This document shows positions 17,906-27,070 of a DNA stretch of 64,000 nucleotides, one piece after another. The DNA lies in NCBI GenBank assembly GCA_903834835.1, contig CAILKO010000023.1:62001-126000 (forward strand), written 5' to 3'. A model generated the notes under the pieces. That model searched no databases and was not told where the DNA came from. It was given only the letters and a program-made list of their open reading frames with translations. A program made the position numbers and the translations under genes. Positions within the stretch are counted from its first letter, which is position 1, and every line of letters starts with the position of its first letter. Origin of the DNA: an uncultured Pseudomonadota bacterium. Its GTDB lineage: Bacteria; Pseudomonadota; Gammaproteobacteria; Burkholderiales; SG8-39.

Positions 17906-18254
17906 CCTGGAGCCCCTCGCAGTAGACCGCGCCTTCGCGCTCGGCCAGATTCAGCTTCACGAGCGGCGTATTGCGGCACGGCCCCCAGACACAGCGACCG
18001 GTCGTCGTCTCGTAGGCTGCCCCGTGGGTAGAGCAGAGCAGATCGCGCCGTGTCGAATCGAAGAACTCGCCTTCGGTCCAGTCGAGTTCCATCGGAACGT
18101 GACTGCAGCGATTGAGATACCCGTGCACTGCTCCCTCAAAACGGACCACGAACGCGGGCGCACTGTGGCCGTGGTAATCGATGGAGAAGCGAACCCCGCG
18201 CCCCTTCTCTTCCAGCGCGTCAGACGCGCATATCATGTGTGATTGGTCAGCCAT
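17898..18254 (-). CDS. Rieske [2Fe-2S] ferredoxin-type protein
   Basis: 118-residue stand-alone Rieske protein. The cluster motifs are CSHVPMELDW and, later, LLCSTHGAAYE (CxH and CxxH), ending in a GPCRNTPL loop. No membrane segment, so a soluble electron carrier; the partner is unknown. The start is uncertain: ATG at 18254 (chosen, GAGG just upstream) or ATG at 18284, which would add ten residues and enlarge the overlap with the HAD gene from 22 to 52 nt. Confidence 0.88.
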   Translation of the reverse strand: MADQSHMICASDALEEKGRGVRFSIDYHGHSAPAFVVRFEGAVHGYLNRCSHVPMELDWTEGEFFDSTRRDLLCSTHGAAYETTTGRCVWGPCRNTPLVKLNLAEREGAVYCEGLQDE

Positions 18255-18883
18255 AGCCTCAATTGTTGCACGCTGGGCAAACATCCGCGCGGCCGCATGG
18301 CGCGTAGTGCATCCTCGGTGTGGGCGCCATAGCTCACGGCCAGCGCCTCGACCCCCGCAGCCGATGCCATCCGAATGTCGTGCGTGGTATCGCCAATCAT
18401 CAGTGCTTCCGGGGAGCTGACATCCAGTTCGGCCAGCAGCGCGTGCAGCATGGCAGGGTGGGGCTTCGGTGCCGTTTCATCCGCACATCGTGTCGCATCG
18501 AACAACGTGCCGATTCCAGTGCTCGCAAACGCGCGCCCCAGGCCGGCCCGGCTCTTGCCCGTAGCCACCGCAAGGAGGCAGCCTCGTTCGCGCAGCGTCT
18601 CCAGCAGGTCCTTCACGCCTTCAAACAGTGCCATCCTGTCTTCACGCAACACGAAGTGGCGATGATAACTCGCGGCATATTCGCGATAGCGGGACGAATC
18701 CAGCTCCGGCAAGGCAAAGCGCAGCGCGTCCACCATCCCCAGCCCGATCGAATAGCGCGCCCGCCCAGGATCGGGCTCGGCGATGCCCAGATCCCGGCTC
18801 GCCTCGATCATGCTGTCTACGATAGCGCCCGCCGAATCGCTCAAGGTGCCGTCCCAGTCGAACACCACCAGTTTGTAGCGCAC
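18233..18883 (-). CDS. HAD-superfamily hydrolase, phosphoglycolate-phosphatase-like
   Basis: 216-residue phosphatase of the Gph/PGPase group. Motif I FDWDGTLSDSAGAI at the N-terminus, motif II in LLAVATGKSRAGL, motif III Lys in KPHPAML, motif IV IGDTTHDIRMA. The GTG at 18883 is the only start that keeps motif I near the N-terminus without extending into rluC; it follows the rluC stop by 1 nt. The substrate may be phosphoglycolate or another small phosphomonoester. Confidence 0.9.
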   Translation of the reverse strand: MRYKLVVFDWDGTLSDSAGAIVDSMIEASRDLGIAEPDPGRARYSIGLGMVDALRFALPELDSSRYREYAASYHRHFVLREDRMALFEGVKDLLETLRERGCLLAVATGKSRAGLGRAFASTGIGTLFDATRCADETAPKPHPAMLHALLAELDVSSPEALMIGDTTHDIRMASAAGVEALAVSYGAHTEDALRAMRPRGCLPSVQQLRLWLTNHT

Positions 18884-18884
18884 C

Positions 18885-19829
18885 TCAACCGCCTCGATCC
18901 GGGAACTGCTCCGCGATGTAGCGCTCGAACGCGGCCTCCGGCTCGGCACTCAACGTGCGCTTCGTTCCGTCAACAGGATGACTGAATTCGAGCTTCCACG
19001 CGTGCAGCAGCATCCGTTTCATGCCGGCCTTGGCGAGCACCCTGTTCAAGTCGAAGTCACCATACTTGTCGTCCCCGAGAATCGGATGTCCCGAGTGGGC
19101 GAGGTGCACCCGGATCTGGTGTGTGCGTCCGGTCATGAGACGTACCTCGAGCAGGCTGCAGCGATCGCCCTCGGCCAGAGGCTTCACCCGCGTGCGCGCG
19201 GCTTTGCCCTCGTCGCTCACGCTCACCCTGCGCTCGCCCTGTGCGTTGACAAACTTGTGCAGGGATTCCTTGAGGTCGCGGATGCCCCCGCGCCAGGCGC
19301 CCGAGACGACCGCCAGATACGACTTTCGGAATTCACCTTCGCGCAGCATGCGGTGCATTTCCACCAGGGCGCCGCGCTTCTTCGCGACAACCAATAACCC
19401 GGACGTTTCGCGATCCAGCCGGTGGACGAGTTCTAGCATTTTCGCCTGGGGCCGGGCAGCGCGCAGGGATTCGATCAAGCCGTAACTCACACCGCTGCCC
19501 CCGTGTACCGCCAGTCCGGCCGGTTTATTGACCACCAGAATCGCATCGTCCTCGTAGACGATCGGCGGGGTATCGGGTCGTGCAGGACGCGTGGCATCCG
19601 GTTCGGCGACCCGCACAGGCGGTACCCGGACCCTGTCACCCGCCTGCAGGCGGTGCTCCGGACGCACGCGCCCGCTGTTCACACGGACCTCGCCGCTTCT
19701 GAGCACGCGGTAGACGTGGCTTTTCGGAACGCCTTTCATGCGGCGCATCAGAAAATTGTCGATGCGCTGCCCTTCGCCGCTCTCGTCCACTTCGAGAAGA
19801 ACTGCGCGAGCCTTGCTTAAGTCATTCAT
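18885..19829 (-). CDS. rluC: 23S rRNA pseudouridine synthase RluC-type
   Basis: Converts specific uridines in 23S rRNA (955, 2504 and 2580 in E. coli) to pseudouridine. 314 residues. An S4 RNA-binding domain (about residues 20-75, with RIDNFLMRRMKGVPKSHVYR) is followed by the catalytic domain with HRLDRETSGLLVVAKK (catalytic Asp) and GRTHQIRVHLAHSGHPI. ATG at 19829. It is divergent from rne, as in many proteobacteria, and leads the rluC-HAD-Rieske-sppA group. Confidence 0.94.
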   Translation of the reverse strand: MNDLSKARAVLLEVDESGEGQRIDNFLMRRMKGVPKSHVYRVLRSGEVRVNSGRVRPEHRLQAGDRVRVPPVRVAEPDATRPARPDTPPIVYEDDAILVVNKPAGLAVHGGSGVSYGLIESLRAARPQAKMLELVHRLDRETSGLLVVAKKRGALVEMHRMLREGEFRKSYLAVVSGAWRGGIRDLKESLHKFVNAQGERRVSVSDEGKAARTRVKPLAEGDRCSLLEVRLMTGRTHQIRVHLAHSGHPILGDDKYGDFDLNRVLAKAGMKRMLLHAWKLEFSHPVDGTKRTLSAEPEAAFERYIAEQFPDRGG

Positions 19830-20210
19830 TATCCGTATGATCCGGGAGTCACTTTGAGTTGCGAGGCACTGGTTCCAGCGACGCGACCTGCTAGGCAGAG
19901 TCGCAAAATGGGAGCCTGCACCCGCCTCCTGTCCGGCCACAGCCTGACCTGAAGTGCTGGTTAATTTCGCTCACCGGAAGTAGCGATGGTACTAGAAGCG
20001 CGCGCAGCGGGCTCAGGCTTCCCGGCTTTTCTGGCTGACATAGACGCAGCCATGCCGGACACCGAAAGGCCCACACCCCTTAAGGAAGGGTCCGCGAGGG
20101 GGCACTGCTGTCATTACCGAGACGACTGCCGTCATCATCATGCAGGTTTGCAGCGAAGACTGCACAGTGAAGCTGACAGGTCACTAGGAGACCTTACCGA
20201 CGAGTGCCGC
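19830..20210 (+). promoter_or_regulatory. Long rluC-rne divergent intergenic region and rne leader
   Basis: About 400 nt without a convincing gene between the divergent rluC and rne starts. RNase E leaders are long and structured in the species where they have been studied, because the enzyme degrades its own mRNA. Short inverted repeats are visible (for example GTGA...TCAC at about 20166-20184), but I could not place a clear -35/-10 pair on either strand. Confidence 0.5.
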
Positions 20211-20232
20211 TTCTCCTGCGCGCGCAGGAGAA
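20211..20232 (+). promoter_or_regulatory. Perfect palindrome enclosing the rne ribosome-binding site
   Basis: A 22-bp perfect inverted repeat with arms TTCTCCTGCGC and GCGCAGGAGAA. The right arm contains AGGAG (20226-20230), the ribosome-binding site of rne, 8 nt before the ATG at 20239. In RNA it would fold into a hairpin of 8-9 pairs that buries this site. Confidence 0.85.
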
Positions 20233-20238
20233 AAACAA

Positions 20239-23145
20239 ATGAAACGCATGTTATTCAACGCAACCCAGCAAGAGGAGTTGCGGGTAGCGATCGTAGATGG
20301 GCAACGACTCATAGATCTGGACATAGAGTCCGCCTCGAGGGAACAGCGCAAAAGCAACATATATAAGGGAGTCATCACCCGGATCGAGCCCAGCCTCGAG
20401 GCCGCCTTCGTCGATTACGGCGAGGAGCGTCACGGGTTTCTGCCGTTCAAGGAAGTCACAAAAAGCTACTTCAGGCCCGATGCCGAACTCGGCAAGGCGC
20501 GCATCCAGGACGCATTGCGCGAGGGCCAGGAACTTATCGTCCAGGTAGAAAAGGACGAGCGTGGCAACAAGGGCGCAGCCCTCACCACCTTCATCAGTCT
20601 CGCAGGACGCTATCTTGTCCTGATGCCGAACAATCCCCGTGGCGGCGGCGTGTCGCGCCGCGTCGAGGGCGAGGACCGGACCGAGCTGCGGGACATCCTC
20701 GAACAGCTTCAGACTCCGGAAGGCATGAGCGTCATCGCACGCACGGCCGCCATCGGCCGGACCGAGGAAGAACTGACCTGGGACCTGAACTATCTGCTGC
20801 AGCTCTGGCGGGCAGTTGAAGGCGCAGCCAATGACCGGACCCCGGGCGCCGATGGGCGCTATGTGGCGCGCCCCTTCCTGATCTACCTGGAGTCCAGTCT
20901 CGTGATCCGCGCGATCAGGGACTATTTTCAGCCCGACATCGGCGAAATTCTGATCGACACGGATGACATCTACGAGCAGGCCCGTGCCTTCATGCAGACG
21001 GTCATGCCGGGCAACGTCGGCAAGGTGAAGCTCTACCGGGACGATGTGCCACTGTTCTCGCGCTTCCAGATCGAGCATCAGATCGAGAGCGCATACTCGC
21101 GCCAGGTCAACCTGCCCTCGGGCGGCGCGATCGTCATCGACCACACCGAAGCGCTTACCGCAGTGGACGTCAACTCTGCGCGCGCCACGCGCGGCGGCGA
21201 TATCGAGGAAACCGCCTTGCGGACCAACCTCGAAGCAGCCGAAGAAGTGGCGCGCCAGCTGCGTCTGCGCGATCTGGGCGGCCTCGTGGTCATCGACTTC
21301 ATCGACATGGAGTCGCAGCGCAACCAGCGGGATGTCGAGAACCGCCTGCGCGATGCGCTCAAATACGACCGTGCCCGAGTCCAGGTGGGCAAGATCTCCC
21401 GCTTTGGCCTCATGGAGCTGTCGCGCCAGCGATTGCAGGCTTCTCTTGAGGAAACAGCCCACATCGGTTGTCCGCGCTGCAGCGGCACCGGATTCATCCG
21501 CGGCACTGAGTCCACGGCATTGCACGTCCTGCGCATCATTCAGGAAGAGGCGATGAAGGAGAACACCGGGGCGGTTCATACCCAGGTGCCCGTGGACGTC
21601 GCAAGCTTCCTTTTGAACGAGAAGCGTAGCGAGATTCAGAAACTCGAGTCGCGCCTCAAGGTCAATATCGTGATGGTTCCGAATCCGCGGCTCGACACGC
21701 CGCACTACAAGGTTCAGCGCCTGCGTCACGACGAACTGAACGAAATGGACCATATGCCGGCCAGCTACGAGCTCGCAGAAGAGCCCGAAGCGCAACCGAC
21801 AGGCGGCATGGGCGCCGAGCCGCGCAAGGAGCGCCAGGAGGCTGTCGTCAAGGCCATTACGCCGGATCAACCTGCTCCGCTTGTTGCAGAGCGTCCGACC
21901 GAACCGGTGCAGGCCACCGCCTCTGCTGTCGCCGCACCCGCGGCGGCGCGTCCCGGCATCATCGGACGCATCCTCGGCTGGTTCCGCCAGGACCCTCAGC
22001 CGGCGACACCGGCCGTAGCGACACCGCCCCAACGCAACCCGCAAGGACCGCGCAACGGCGAGCAGCGCCGCGATCGCCGCGATCGCCGTCCGGAAGGGCG
22101 TCAGCGCGACGGGCAGGCACGCCAGGGTGAAGGCAGACAGAACGGCGAGCGTCGCCCCGACGGGCGTCGTCAGGAAGGCCGCCGCCCCGAAGGGGAGCGC
22201 CCCGAACGCGGCGAACGCCGTCCGCAGGGCGAGCGCCGGCCCGAAGGTGAAGCACGCCAGGAGCGTCGGCCGCAGGGCGAACGCCGTCCGGAAGGCGAAC
22301 GTGGCGAGCGCCGTCCGGAAGGTGAACGCGGTGAACGCGCTGAACGCGTAGAACGCGCTGAACGCGCCGAGCGGTCGGGCGGCCAGGAAGGCGCTCGTCG
22401 AGAGGCACGCCCTCCCCGCGAATTGCCGCAAGGCGAAGCGCGGGCCGATGCCCGGTCAGATGAAGCCGGCGCACAGAGCGGTGATGCACGTCCGGAGGGT
22501 AACGAGGAGCGCCGCCGCCGCCGCTCGCGTCGTGATCGACAGCGCGAACGACGCAGCGATCAGCCTGGGCAGGCGGAAGGCAGCGCGCAAGGCGATATCG
22601 AGGCCGTTCAGGGCGCAGAAATCGTGTCCGCTACAGCGCCGATCGCGAGCCTTCAGGATAGCGGCGAACAGCTTGCCGCGCAGGTGACTGTGGAAACACC
22701 GCAACCTGTGCGCGAGGAGATGAGCGCCGTCGAGATTCAGGAAGCAGCGCCCGCGCCCGCTCCGACGACCGTAACGGTGGAGCACCTGCCTGTCGCGCGC
22801 ACCGAGGAATCCGCGCCCGTTCAAGCGGTGGCTGTGACTGATGTGGAGGTCCAGGCTGAACAACCGGCACCGGCCGCACCGGCACCGGCCGCACCGGCAC
22901 CGGCCGCCTGGGAGCCGCCGCAGGTTGCTGAAGTGGCACCCGCACGGAGCGTGCCCGTTGCTGCTCCGATAATCGAGCTCACCCAGGCGCTGGACAGCGC
23001 AGGTCTCGTCATGATCGAGACAAGCAACAATGTTCAGGTACACGCGGAACCGGAGCCGCAGCCGAAGCTAGGACGACCGCGGACGCAGCGCGAGCGCCCC
23101 CCTGAGGAACCGCTCATGCAGGTCGAGACGAAGAACGACAAGTAG
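20239..23145 (+). CDS. rne: Ribonuclease E
   Basis: Endonuclease at the core of the RNA degradosome; matures rRNA and tRNA and starts mRNA decay. 968 residues. An S1 RNA-binding domain lies at about 37-118. Catalytic Asp310 (VDVNSARAT) and Asp353 (VVIDFIDM) correspond to E. coli D303 and D346, and the zinc-link cysteines are Cys411 and Cys414 (CPRCSGTG). From about residue 520 the protein is disordered: an Arg/Glu-rich repeat region (about 605-720) that should bind RNA, then an Ala/Pro/Glu-rich part and a conserved-looking end (PPEEPLMQVET), a likely partner-binding microdomain. ATG with AGGAG. Confidence 0.97.
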   Translation: MKRMLFNATQQEELRVAIVDGQRLIDLDIESASREQRKSNIYKGVITRIEPSLEAAFVDYGEERHGFLPFKEVTKSYFRPDAELGKARIQDALREGQELIVQVEKDERGNKGAALTTFISLAGRYLVLMPNNPRGGGVSRRVEGEDRTELRDILEQLQTPEGMSVIARTAAIGRTEEELTWDLNYLLQLWRAVEGAANDRTPGADGRYVARPFLIYLESSLVIRAIRDYFQPDIGEILIDTDDIYEQARAFMQTVMPGNVGKVKLYRDDVPLFSRFQIEHQIESAYSRQVNLPSGGAIVIDHTEALTAVDVNSARATRGGDIEETALRTNLEAAEEVARQLRLRDLGGLVVIDFIDMESQRNQRDVENRLRDALKYDRARVQVGKISRFGLMELSRQRLQASLEETAHIGCPRCSGTGFIRGTESTALHVLRIIQEEAMKENTGAVHTQVPVDVASFLLNEKRSEIQKLESRLKVNIVMVPNPRLDTPHYKVQRLRHDELNEMDHMPASYELAEEPEAQPTGGMGAEPRKERQEAVVKAITPDQPAPLVAERPTEPVQATASAVAAPAAARPGIIGRILGWFRQDPQPATPAVATPPQRNPQGPRNGEQRRDRRDRRPEGRQRDGQARQGEGRQNGERRPDGRRQEGRRPEGERPERGERRPQGERRPEGEARQERRPQGERRPEGERGERRPEGERGERAERVERAERAERSGGQEGARREARPPRELPQGEARADARSDEAGAQSGDARPEGNEERRRRRSRRDRQRERRSDQPGQAEGSAQGDIEAVQGAEIVSATAPIASLQDSGEQLAAQVTVETPQPVREEMSAVEIQEAAPAPAPTTVTVEHLPVARTEESAPVQAVAVTDVEVQAEQPAPAAPAPAAPAPAAWEPPQVAEVAPARSVPVAAPIIELTQALDSAGLVMIETSNNVQVHAEPEPQPKLGRPRTQRERPPEEPLMQVETKNDK
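22080..22380 (+). repeat. Degenerate repeats coding for Arg/Glu-rich RNase E tail
   Basis: Imperfect tandem units encode variations of GERRPEGE and QGERRPEGE, then a run of 9-nt units (GAACGCGCT-like, about 22320-22370) encoding ERAER-type repeats. Such slippage-prone DNA is expected to vary in copy number between strains. Confidence 0.75.
22864..22908 (+). repeat. Three 15-bp tandem repeats in rne
   Basis: The unit CCGGCACCGGCCGCA occurs at 22864-22878 and 22879-22893, and once more with one final change at 22894-22908. It encodes PAPAA three times, a flexible linker in the RNase E C-terminal region. Confidence 0.9.
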
Positions 23146-23200
23146 ACCTGCCGTTCTGGAAGGCGACTCCGCTCCCGCAGGGAAGCCTGGATGAATTTCG

Positions 23201-23236
23201 TCGGTAGATAGTAACGAATTCGTTACCATCTACCGA
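23201..23236. repeat. 36-bp near-perfect palindrome at the rne / phosphatase 3' junction
   Basis: Left arm TCGGTAGAT, A, GTAACGAA; right arm TTCGTTAC, C, ATCTACCGA: 18-bp arms with a single mismatch (23210 against 23227), centred on GAATTC. It lies between two convergent genes and covers the last codons of the phosphatase. No T-tract follows on either strand, so it is not a standard terminator. The core GTAAC-N6-GTTAC is shared with 44740-44761 and 55598-55619. Confidence 0.85.
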
Positions 23237-23754
23237 TGAACAGCTTGGCTCTCCGGCCCTGTCTTAGCTGCCGATCCTTTTGGCGCCAGCCGCGCAGCAA
23301 TATCCGCCAACAAACCACGCCCGGCACGCTCGACCAGATTCAACACCTGTTCGAAGTCCTCCGATCCGCCATAGTACGGATCAGGAACATCCGCTTCGCC
23401 CGAAATCCCTCCATAGCGCATCATCAGGGTGAGCTTTTGGCGCCCCGCACCCTGGGCAATGCGCAAAAGCTCCTGTTCGTGCCCGCGATCCATCGCTATC
23501 ACGTAGTCGAAGGCAGAAAAGTCTTCGCTCGACACCTGACGCGCGCGATGCGCCTGCAAGTCGTAGCCACGGCGCCGCGCGTGCTCCACGGATCGCCTGT
23601 CCGCCCGCTGGCCGACGTGATAGCCCTGCGTGCCTGCCGAGCGCACCTCAACCCGCTCGCTCAGGCCCGCATCGCGCACCAGCTGACGTAACACCGCCTC
23701 CGCAGTCGGCGAGCGGCAGATGTTCCCGGTGCAGACAAAAAGCACCCTGAGCAT
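23230..23754 (-). CDS. Low-molecular-weight protein-tyrosine phosphatase
   Basis: 174-residue LMW-PTP. The signature VCTGNICRSPTAEA begins at residue 7 with nucleophile Cys8 and Arg14; the general acid is in VPDPYYGG. No capsule/exopolysaccharide kinase is nearby, so a housekeeping dephosphorylation role is more likely than a Wzb partner. The ATG shares one base with the uvrB stop (TGATG). The C-terminal 15 residues or so, after RLAPKG, look non-conserved and run into the palindrome. Confidence 0.9.
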   Translation of the reverse strand: MLRVLFVCTGNICRSPTAEAVLRQLVRDAGLSERVEVRSAGTQGYHVGQRADRRSVEHARRRGYDLQAHRARQVSSEDFSAFDYVIAMDRGHEQELLRIAQGAGRQKLTLMMRYGGISGEADVPDPYYGGSEDFEQVLNLVERAGRGLLADIAARLAPKGSAAKTGPESQAVHR

Positions 23755-25784
23755 CAGTCCCCGACCGCGTGAGCGCCGAACACACGCTTTCTCAGTTCCG
23801 CGAGCCGGTCGCGCGCCGCGGCGGCCTGTTCGAACTCGAGATTCTGCGCGTGCTGCACCATCTGCTTCTCGAGCTTCTTGATTTCCTTTGCAAGCTGCTT
23901 CTCGCTCATGGCTTCGTAACGCACCTCATCCTCGGCGGCACGCAGTATGCCGCGCGCGGCGTCCGGGTCGTAGGCGCCGTCGATCATGTCCTTGATGCGC
24001 TTCACGATGCCGGTCGGCGTAATGCCGTTGGCTTCGTTGAAAGCGCGCTGTCGCACGCGCCGTCGCTCGGTCTCGCCGATGGCCCGCTGCATCGAATCGG
24101 TAATTCGGTCCGCATAGAGGATCGCGGTGCCGTGGATATTGCGCGCCGCCCTGCCTATGGTCTGGATGAGGGAGCGCTCCGAGCGCAGGAATCCTTCCTT
24201 GTCCGCGTCGAGAATCGCCACGAGGGAAACCTCCGGGAGGTCCAGTCCTTCACGCAGCAAATTGATGCCGACCAGCACATCGAACTCCCCCAGCCTGAGG
24301 TCGCGCAGGATCTCCACGCGCTCTACCGTTTCGATTTCAGAATGCAGATAGCGTACCTTTACGCCGTGCTCCGCGAGATAGTCGGTGAGCTCTTCCGACA
24401 TACGCTTGGTAAGCGTCGTGACCAGCACCCGCTCCCCGACTGCCACCCGTTTGCTGATCTCGGACAGCAGATCGTCGACCTGATGCGCCGCCGGCTTGAT
24501 GATGACCTCCGGGTCGATCAATCCCGTGGGCCGGACGAGCAACTCCACCACCTGACCGGACTTGCCTTTCTCGTAGTCGGCCGGCGTCGCCGAGACGAAC
24601 ACCGTCTGACGGACGATCTTCTCGAATTCATCGAACCGGAGCGGACGGTTGTCGAGTGCGGAGGGCAACCGGAAGCCGAAGTCGACCAGATTCTCCTTGC
24701 GCGACCGGTCGCCTCGATACATTCCGCCGAGCTGCCCTATCGTCACGTGGCTTTCGTCGATGATCATGAGCGCATCGGACGGCAGGTAGTCAATCAATGT
24801 GGGCGGCGGCTCGCCTGGATTTCGCCCCGAAAGATGCCGGGAATAGTTTTCGATTCCCTTGCAGAATCCCAGTTCCACGAGCATTTCCAGATCGAACAGC
24901 GTGCGCTGCTGCAGACGCTGTGCCTCCACATGGCGGCCCGACTGATGAAACTCTTCGACGCGCGCGCGCAGCTCGACCTTGATCGCCTCCACCGCCCGCA
25001 GCGTGGTCTCCCGCGGCGTCACGTAGTGGCTCGACGGGTACACCGTGAATCGCGGCAGCGTGTGAAGTACCTTGCCGGTCAGCGGATCGAAGAGCTGCAA
25101 CTGCTCCACCAGATCGTCGTCCATCGAGATGCGTACGGCATGCTCGGCATGCTCGGCGGGAAATACGTCGATCACGTCGCCGCGCACCCTGAACACCCCG
25201 CGCCTGAAATCGACGTCGTTGCGTTCGTACTGCATCGACACGAGGCGGGCAAGCAGCTCACGCTGCCCGATGCGCTCTCCGGTGCGCAGGTGCAGGATCA
25301 TGCTGTGGTAGTCGACCGGATCGCCGATACCGTAGATCGCCGATACCGTGGCCACGATCACCACATCCCGGCGCTCCAGCACCGACTTCGTCGCCGAGAG
25401 CCGCATCTGCTCGATGTGCTCGTTGATCGACGAATCCTTTTCGATATACAGATCGCGCGAGGGCACGTAGGCCTCGGGCTGGTAATAGTCGTAATAGGAG
25501 ACGAAGTACTCCACCGCGTTGTCCGGGAAGAATTCGCGGAACTCTGCGTAGAGCTGCGCCGCCAGCGTCTTGTTCGGCGCCATGACCATGGCCGGACGCC
25601 CGAGCCGGGCGATCACGTTCGCCATGGTGTAGGTCTTGCCCGACCCCGTCACGCCGAGCAGGGTCTGGAAGGAGAGCCCGTCCTCGATCCCCGCGACAAG
25701 CTTGTCGATCGCCTGCTGCTGGTCGCCCGCCGGCGGAAATGGCTGATGCAGCCTGAAAGGGCTGCCGGCTGGGTCTGGGGGCAC
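23754..25784 (-). CDS. uvrB: UvrABC excision nuclease subunit B
   Basis: Damage-verifying helicase-like subunit of nucleotide excision repair. 676 residues from a GTG at 25784, close to the usual length. Walker [12 protein letters not shown]-clamping beta-hairpin [15 protein letters not shown], helicase motifs DESHVTIGQ and TIGRAARN, and a C-terminal UvrC-binding UVR domain ([24 protein letters not shown]). The open frame continues upstream, but that would overlap the divergent aminotransferase. I looked for a LexA box (CTGT-N8-ACAG) in the 43-nt gap and found none. Confidence 0.94.
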   Translation of the reverse strand: MPPDPAGSPFRLHQPFPPAGDQQQAIDKLVAGIEDGLSFQTLLGVTGSGKTYTMANVIARLGRPAMVMAPNKTLAAQLYAEFREFFPDNAVEYFVSYYDYYQPEAYVPSRDLYIEKDSSINEHIEQMRLSATKSVLERRDVVIVATVSAIYGIGDPVDYHSMILHLRTGERIGQRELLARLVSMQYERNDVDFRRGVFRVRGDVIDVFPAEHAEHAVRISMDDDLVEQLQLFDPLTGKVLHTLPRFTVYPSSHYVTPRETTLRAVEAIKVELRARVEEFHQSGRHVEAQRLQQRTLFDLEMLVELGFCKGIENYSRHLSGRNPGEPPPTLIDYLPSDALMIIDESHVTIGQLGGMYRGDRSRKENLVDFGFRLPSALDNRPLRFDEFEKIVRQTVFVSATPADYEKGKSGQVVELLVRPTGLIDPEVIIKPAAHQVDDLLSEISKRVAVGERVLVTTLTKRMSEELTDYLAEHGVKVRYLHSEIETVERVEILRDLRLGEFDVLVGINLLREGLDLPEVSLVAILDADKEGFLRSERSLIQTIGRAARNIHGTAILYADRITDSMQRAIGETERRRVRQRAFNEANGITPTGIVKRIKDMIDGAYDPDAARGILRAAEDEVRYEAMSEKQLAKEIKKLEKQMVQHAQNLEFEQAAAARDRLAELRKRVFGAHAVGD

Positions 25785-25827
25785 GGTAAAATTCTCGGTA
25801 TAAACAACTGATGCTAGCACCTGACGA

Positions 25828-27045
25828 ATGAACTCAGCCACTCTCGCTTCACCGCTCGCAGGCGTATCGCTTGCACCGCGCGATCCGATCCTCGGCATTA
25901 CCGAGGGATACAACGCGGATTCCAATGCAAGGAAGGTCAATCTCGGGGTCGGCGTCTATTACGACGACGCAGGCAAGGTGCCGCTGCTCGAATGCGTCAA
26001 GCGCGCCGAGAAGAAGCTCGTCGACAGCATGCCGCCGCGCAGCTACCTGCCGATCGACGGCATTCCGGCCTACGACAAGCGCGTGCAGGAGCTCGTGTTC
26101 GGCGCCGACAGCCGGGCAATCGCCGAGAAGCGCGTGGTCACGGTACAGGCGCTGGGCGGCACGGGCGGGCTGAAACTGGGGGCGGATTTCCTGAAGCGCA
26201 TCGCGCCCGGCGCCAAGGTCTGGATCAGCGACCCGAGCTGGGAGAACCACCGGGCACTGTTCGAGTTCGCCGGGTTCGAGGTCGGGGTCTATCCCTATTA
26301 CGACGCGGCGACCCATGGACTGGATTTCAACGGCATGCTGCGCGCTCTGGAGGCGCTGCCCGCGCAGTCCGTCGTCGTGCTGCATGCCTGCTGCCATAAT
26401 CCGACCGGAGTGGATCTCTCCCCCGCGCAATGGCAGGCCGTGCTTGCCGTCGTGCAGAAGCGCAATCTCATTCCCTTCCTCGATTTCGCTTACCAGGGCT
26501 TTGCCGAGGGCGTGCTAGAAGACAGCCATGCAGTCCGGCTGTTCGCCGCTGCGATGAGCCCTGTGTTCGTCTCGAATTCCTTCTCGAAATCCTTTTCGCT
26601 GTACGGCGAACGTGTCGGCGCGCTAAGCATCGTCGCGGCCTCCGAGGACGAAGCGGTTCGCGCGCTCAGCCAGTTGAAGCGCACGGTGCGTACCAACTAT
26701 TCAAATCCGCCCACCCACGGCGGACAGATCGTGGCGGCCGTTCTGGGCGATGCCGATCTGCGCATCCTGTGGGAACAGGAACTTTCCCAGATGCGCGAGC
26801 GAATCAAGGTCATGCGGGTCGCGCTCGTGGAGAAGATCGCACAGCGGGTTCCGGGGCGCGATTACTCCTTCGTCACGCGCCAGCGGGGGATGTTCTCGTA
26901 TTCGGGACTGACCAAGCAGCAGGTCGACCGCCTGCGCGAGGAGTTCTCGATCTACGCGGTGGACAGCGGCCGTATTTGCGTCGCGGCGCTCAACACGCGC
27001 AACATCGACTATGTCGCGGACGGCATCGCGAAGGTAATCGGCTAA
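25828..27045 (+). CDS. Aromatic/aspartate aminotransferase (class I)
   Basis: PLP enzyme of the AspC/TyrB group that transfers amino groups between aspartate or aromatic amino acids and 2-oxoglutarate. 405 residues. Opening [33 protein letters not shown] (Asn of the PLP site), [12 protein letters not shown], and the PLP-lysine in [15 protein letters not shown]; the C-terminal substrate Arg is in [11 protein letters not shown]. Divergent from uvrB by 43 nt; the uvrB-aminotransferase pair is common in betaproteobacteria. Confidence 0.92.
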   Translation: MNSATLASPLAGVSLAPRDPILGITEGYNADSNARKVNLGVGVYYDDAGKVPLLECVKRAEKKLVDSMPPRSYLPIDGIPAYDKRVQELVFGADSRAIAEKRVVTVQALGGTGGLKLGADFLKRIAPGAKVWISDPSWENHRALFEFAGFEVGVYPYYDAATHGLDFNGMLRALEALPAQSVVVLHACCHNPTGVDLSPAQWQAVLAVVQKRNLIPFLDFAYQGFAEGVLEDSHAVRLFAAAMSPVFVSNSFSKSFSLYGERVGALSIVAASEDEAVRALSQLKRTVRTNYSNPPTHGGQIVAAVLGDADLRILWEQELSQMRERIKVMRVALVEKIAQRVPGRDYSFVTRQRGMFSYSGLTKQQVDRLREEFSIYAVDSGRICVAALNTRNIDYVADGIAKVIG

Positions 27046-27070
27046 CTCGGGGACCGGAACACCCGTCAGC

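Noticed and set aside
20251-22431. Long open frame (726 codons) antisense to rne
   Set aside because: It mirrors the codon bias of the GC-rich rne gene, has no family resemblance and the sense strand encodes an unmistakable RNase E.
22080-22908. Possible CRISPR-like or satellite repeat
   Set aside because: The repeats are in frame within rne, degenerate and without spacers.
23146-23236. Standard terminator for rne
   Set aside because: The palindrome there has no T-tract on either strand, so I list it as a palindrome instead.
23769-25811. 680-codon frame antisense to uvrB
   Set aside because: Same composition effect; uvrB is certain and the antisense product resembles nothing.
25785-25827. 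LexA operator in the uvrB-aminotransferase gap
   Set aside because: I looked for CTGT-N8-ACAG and near variants in these 43 nt and found none.
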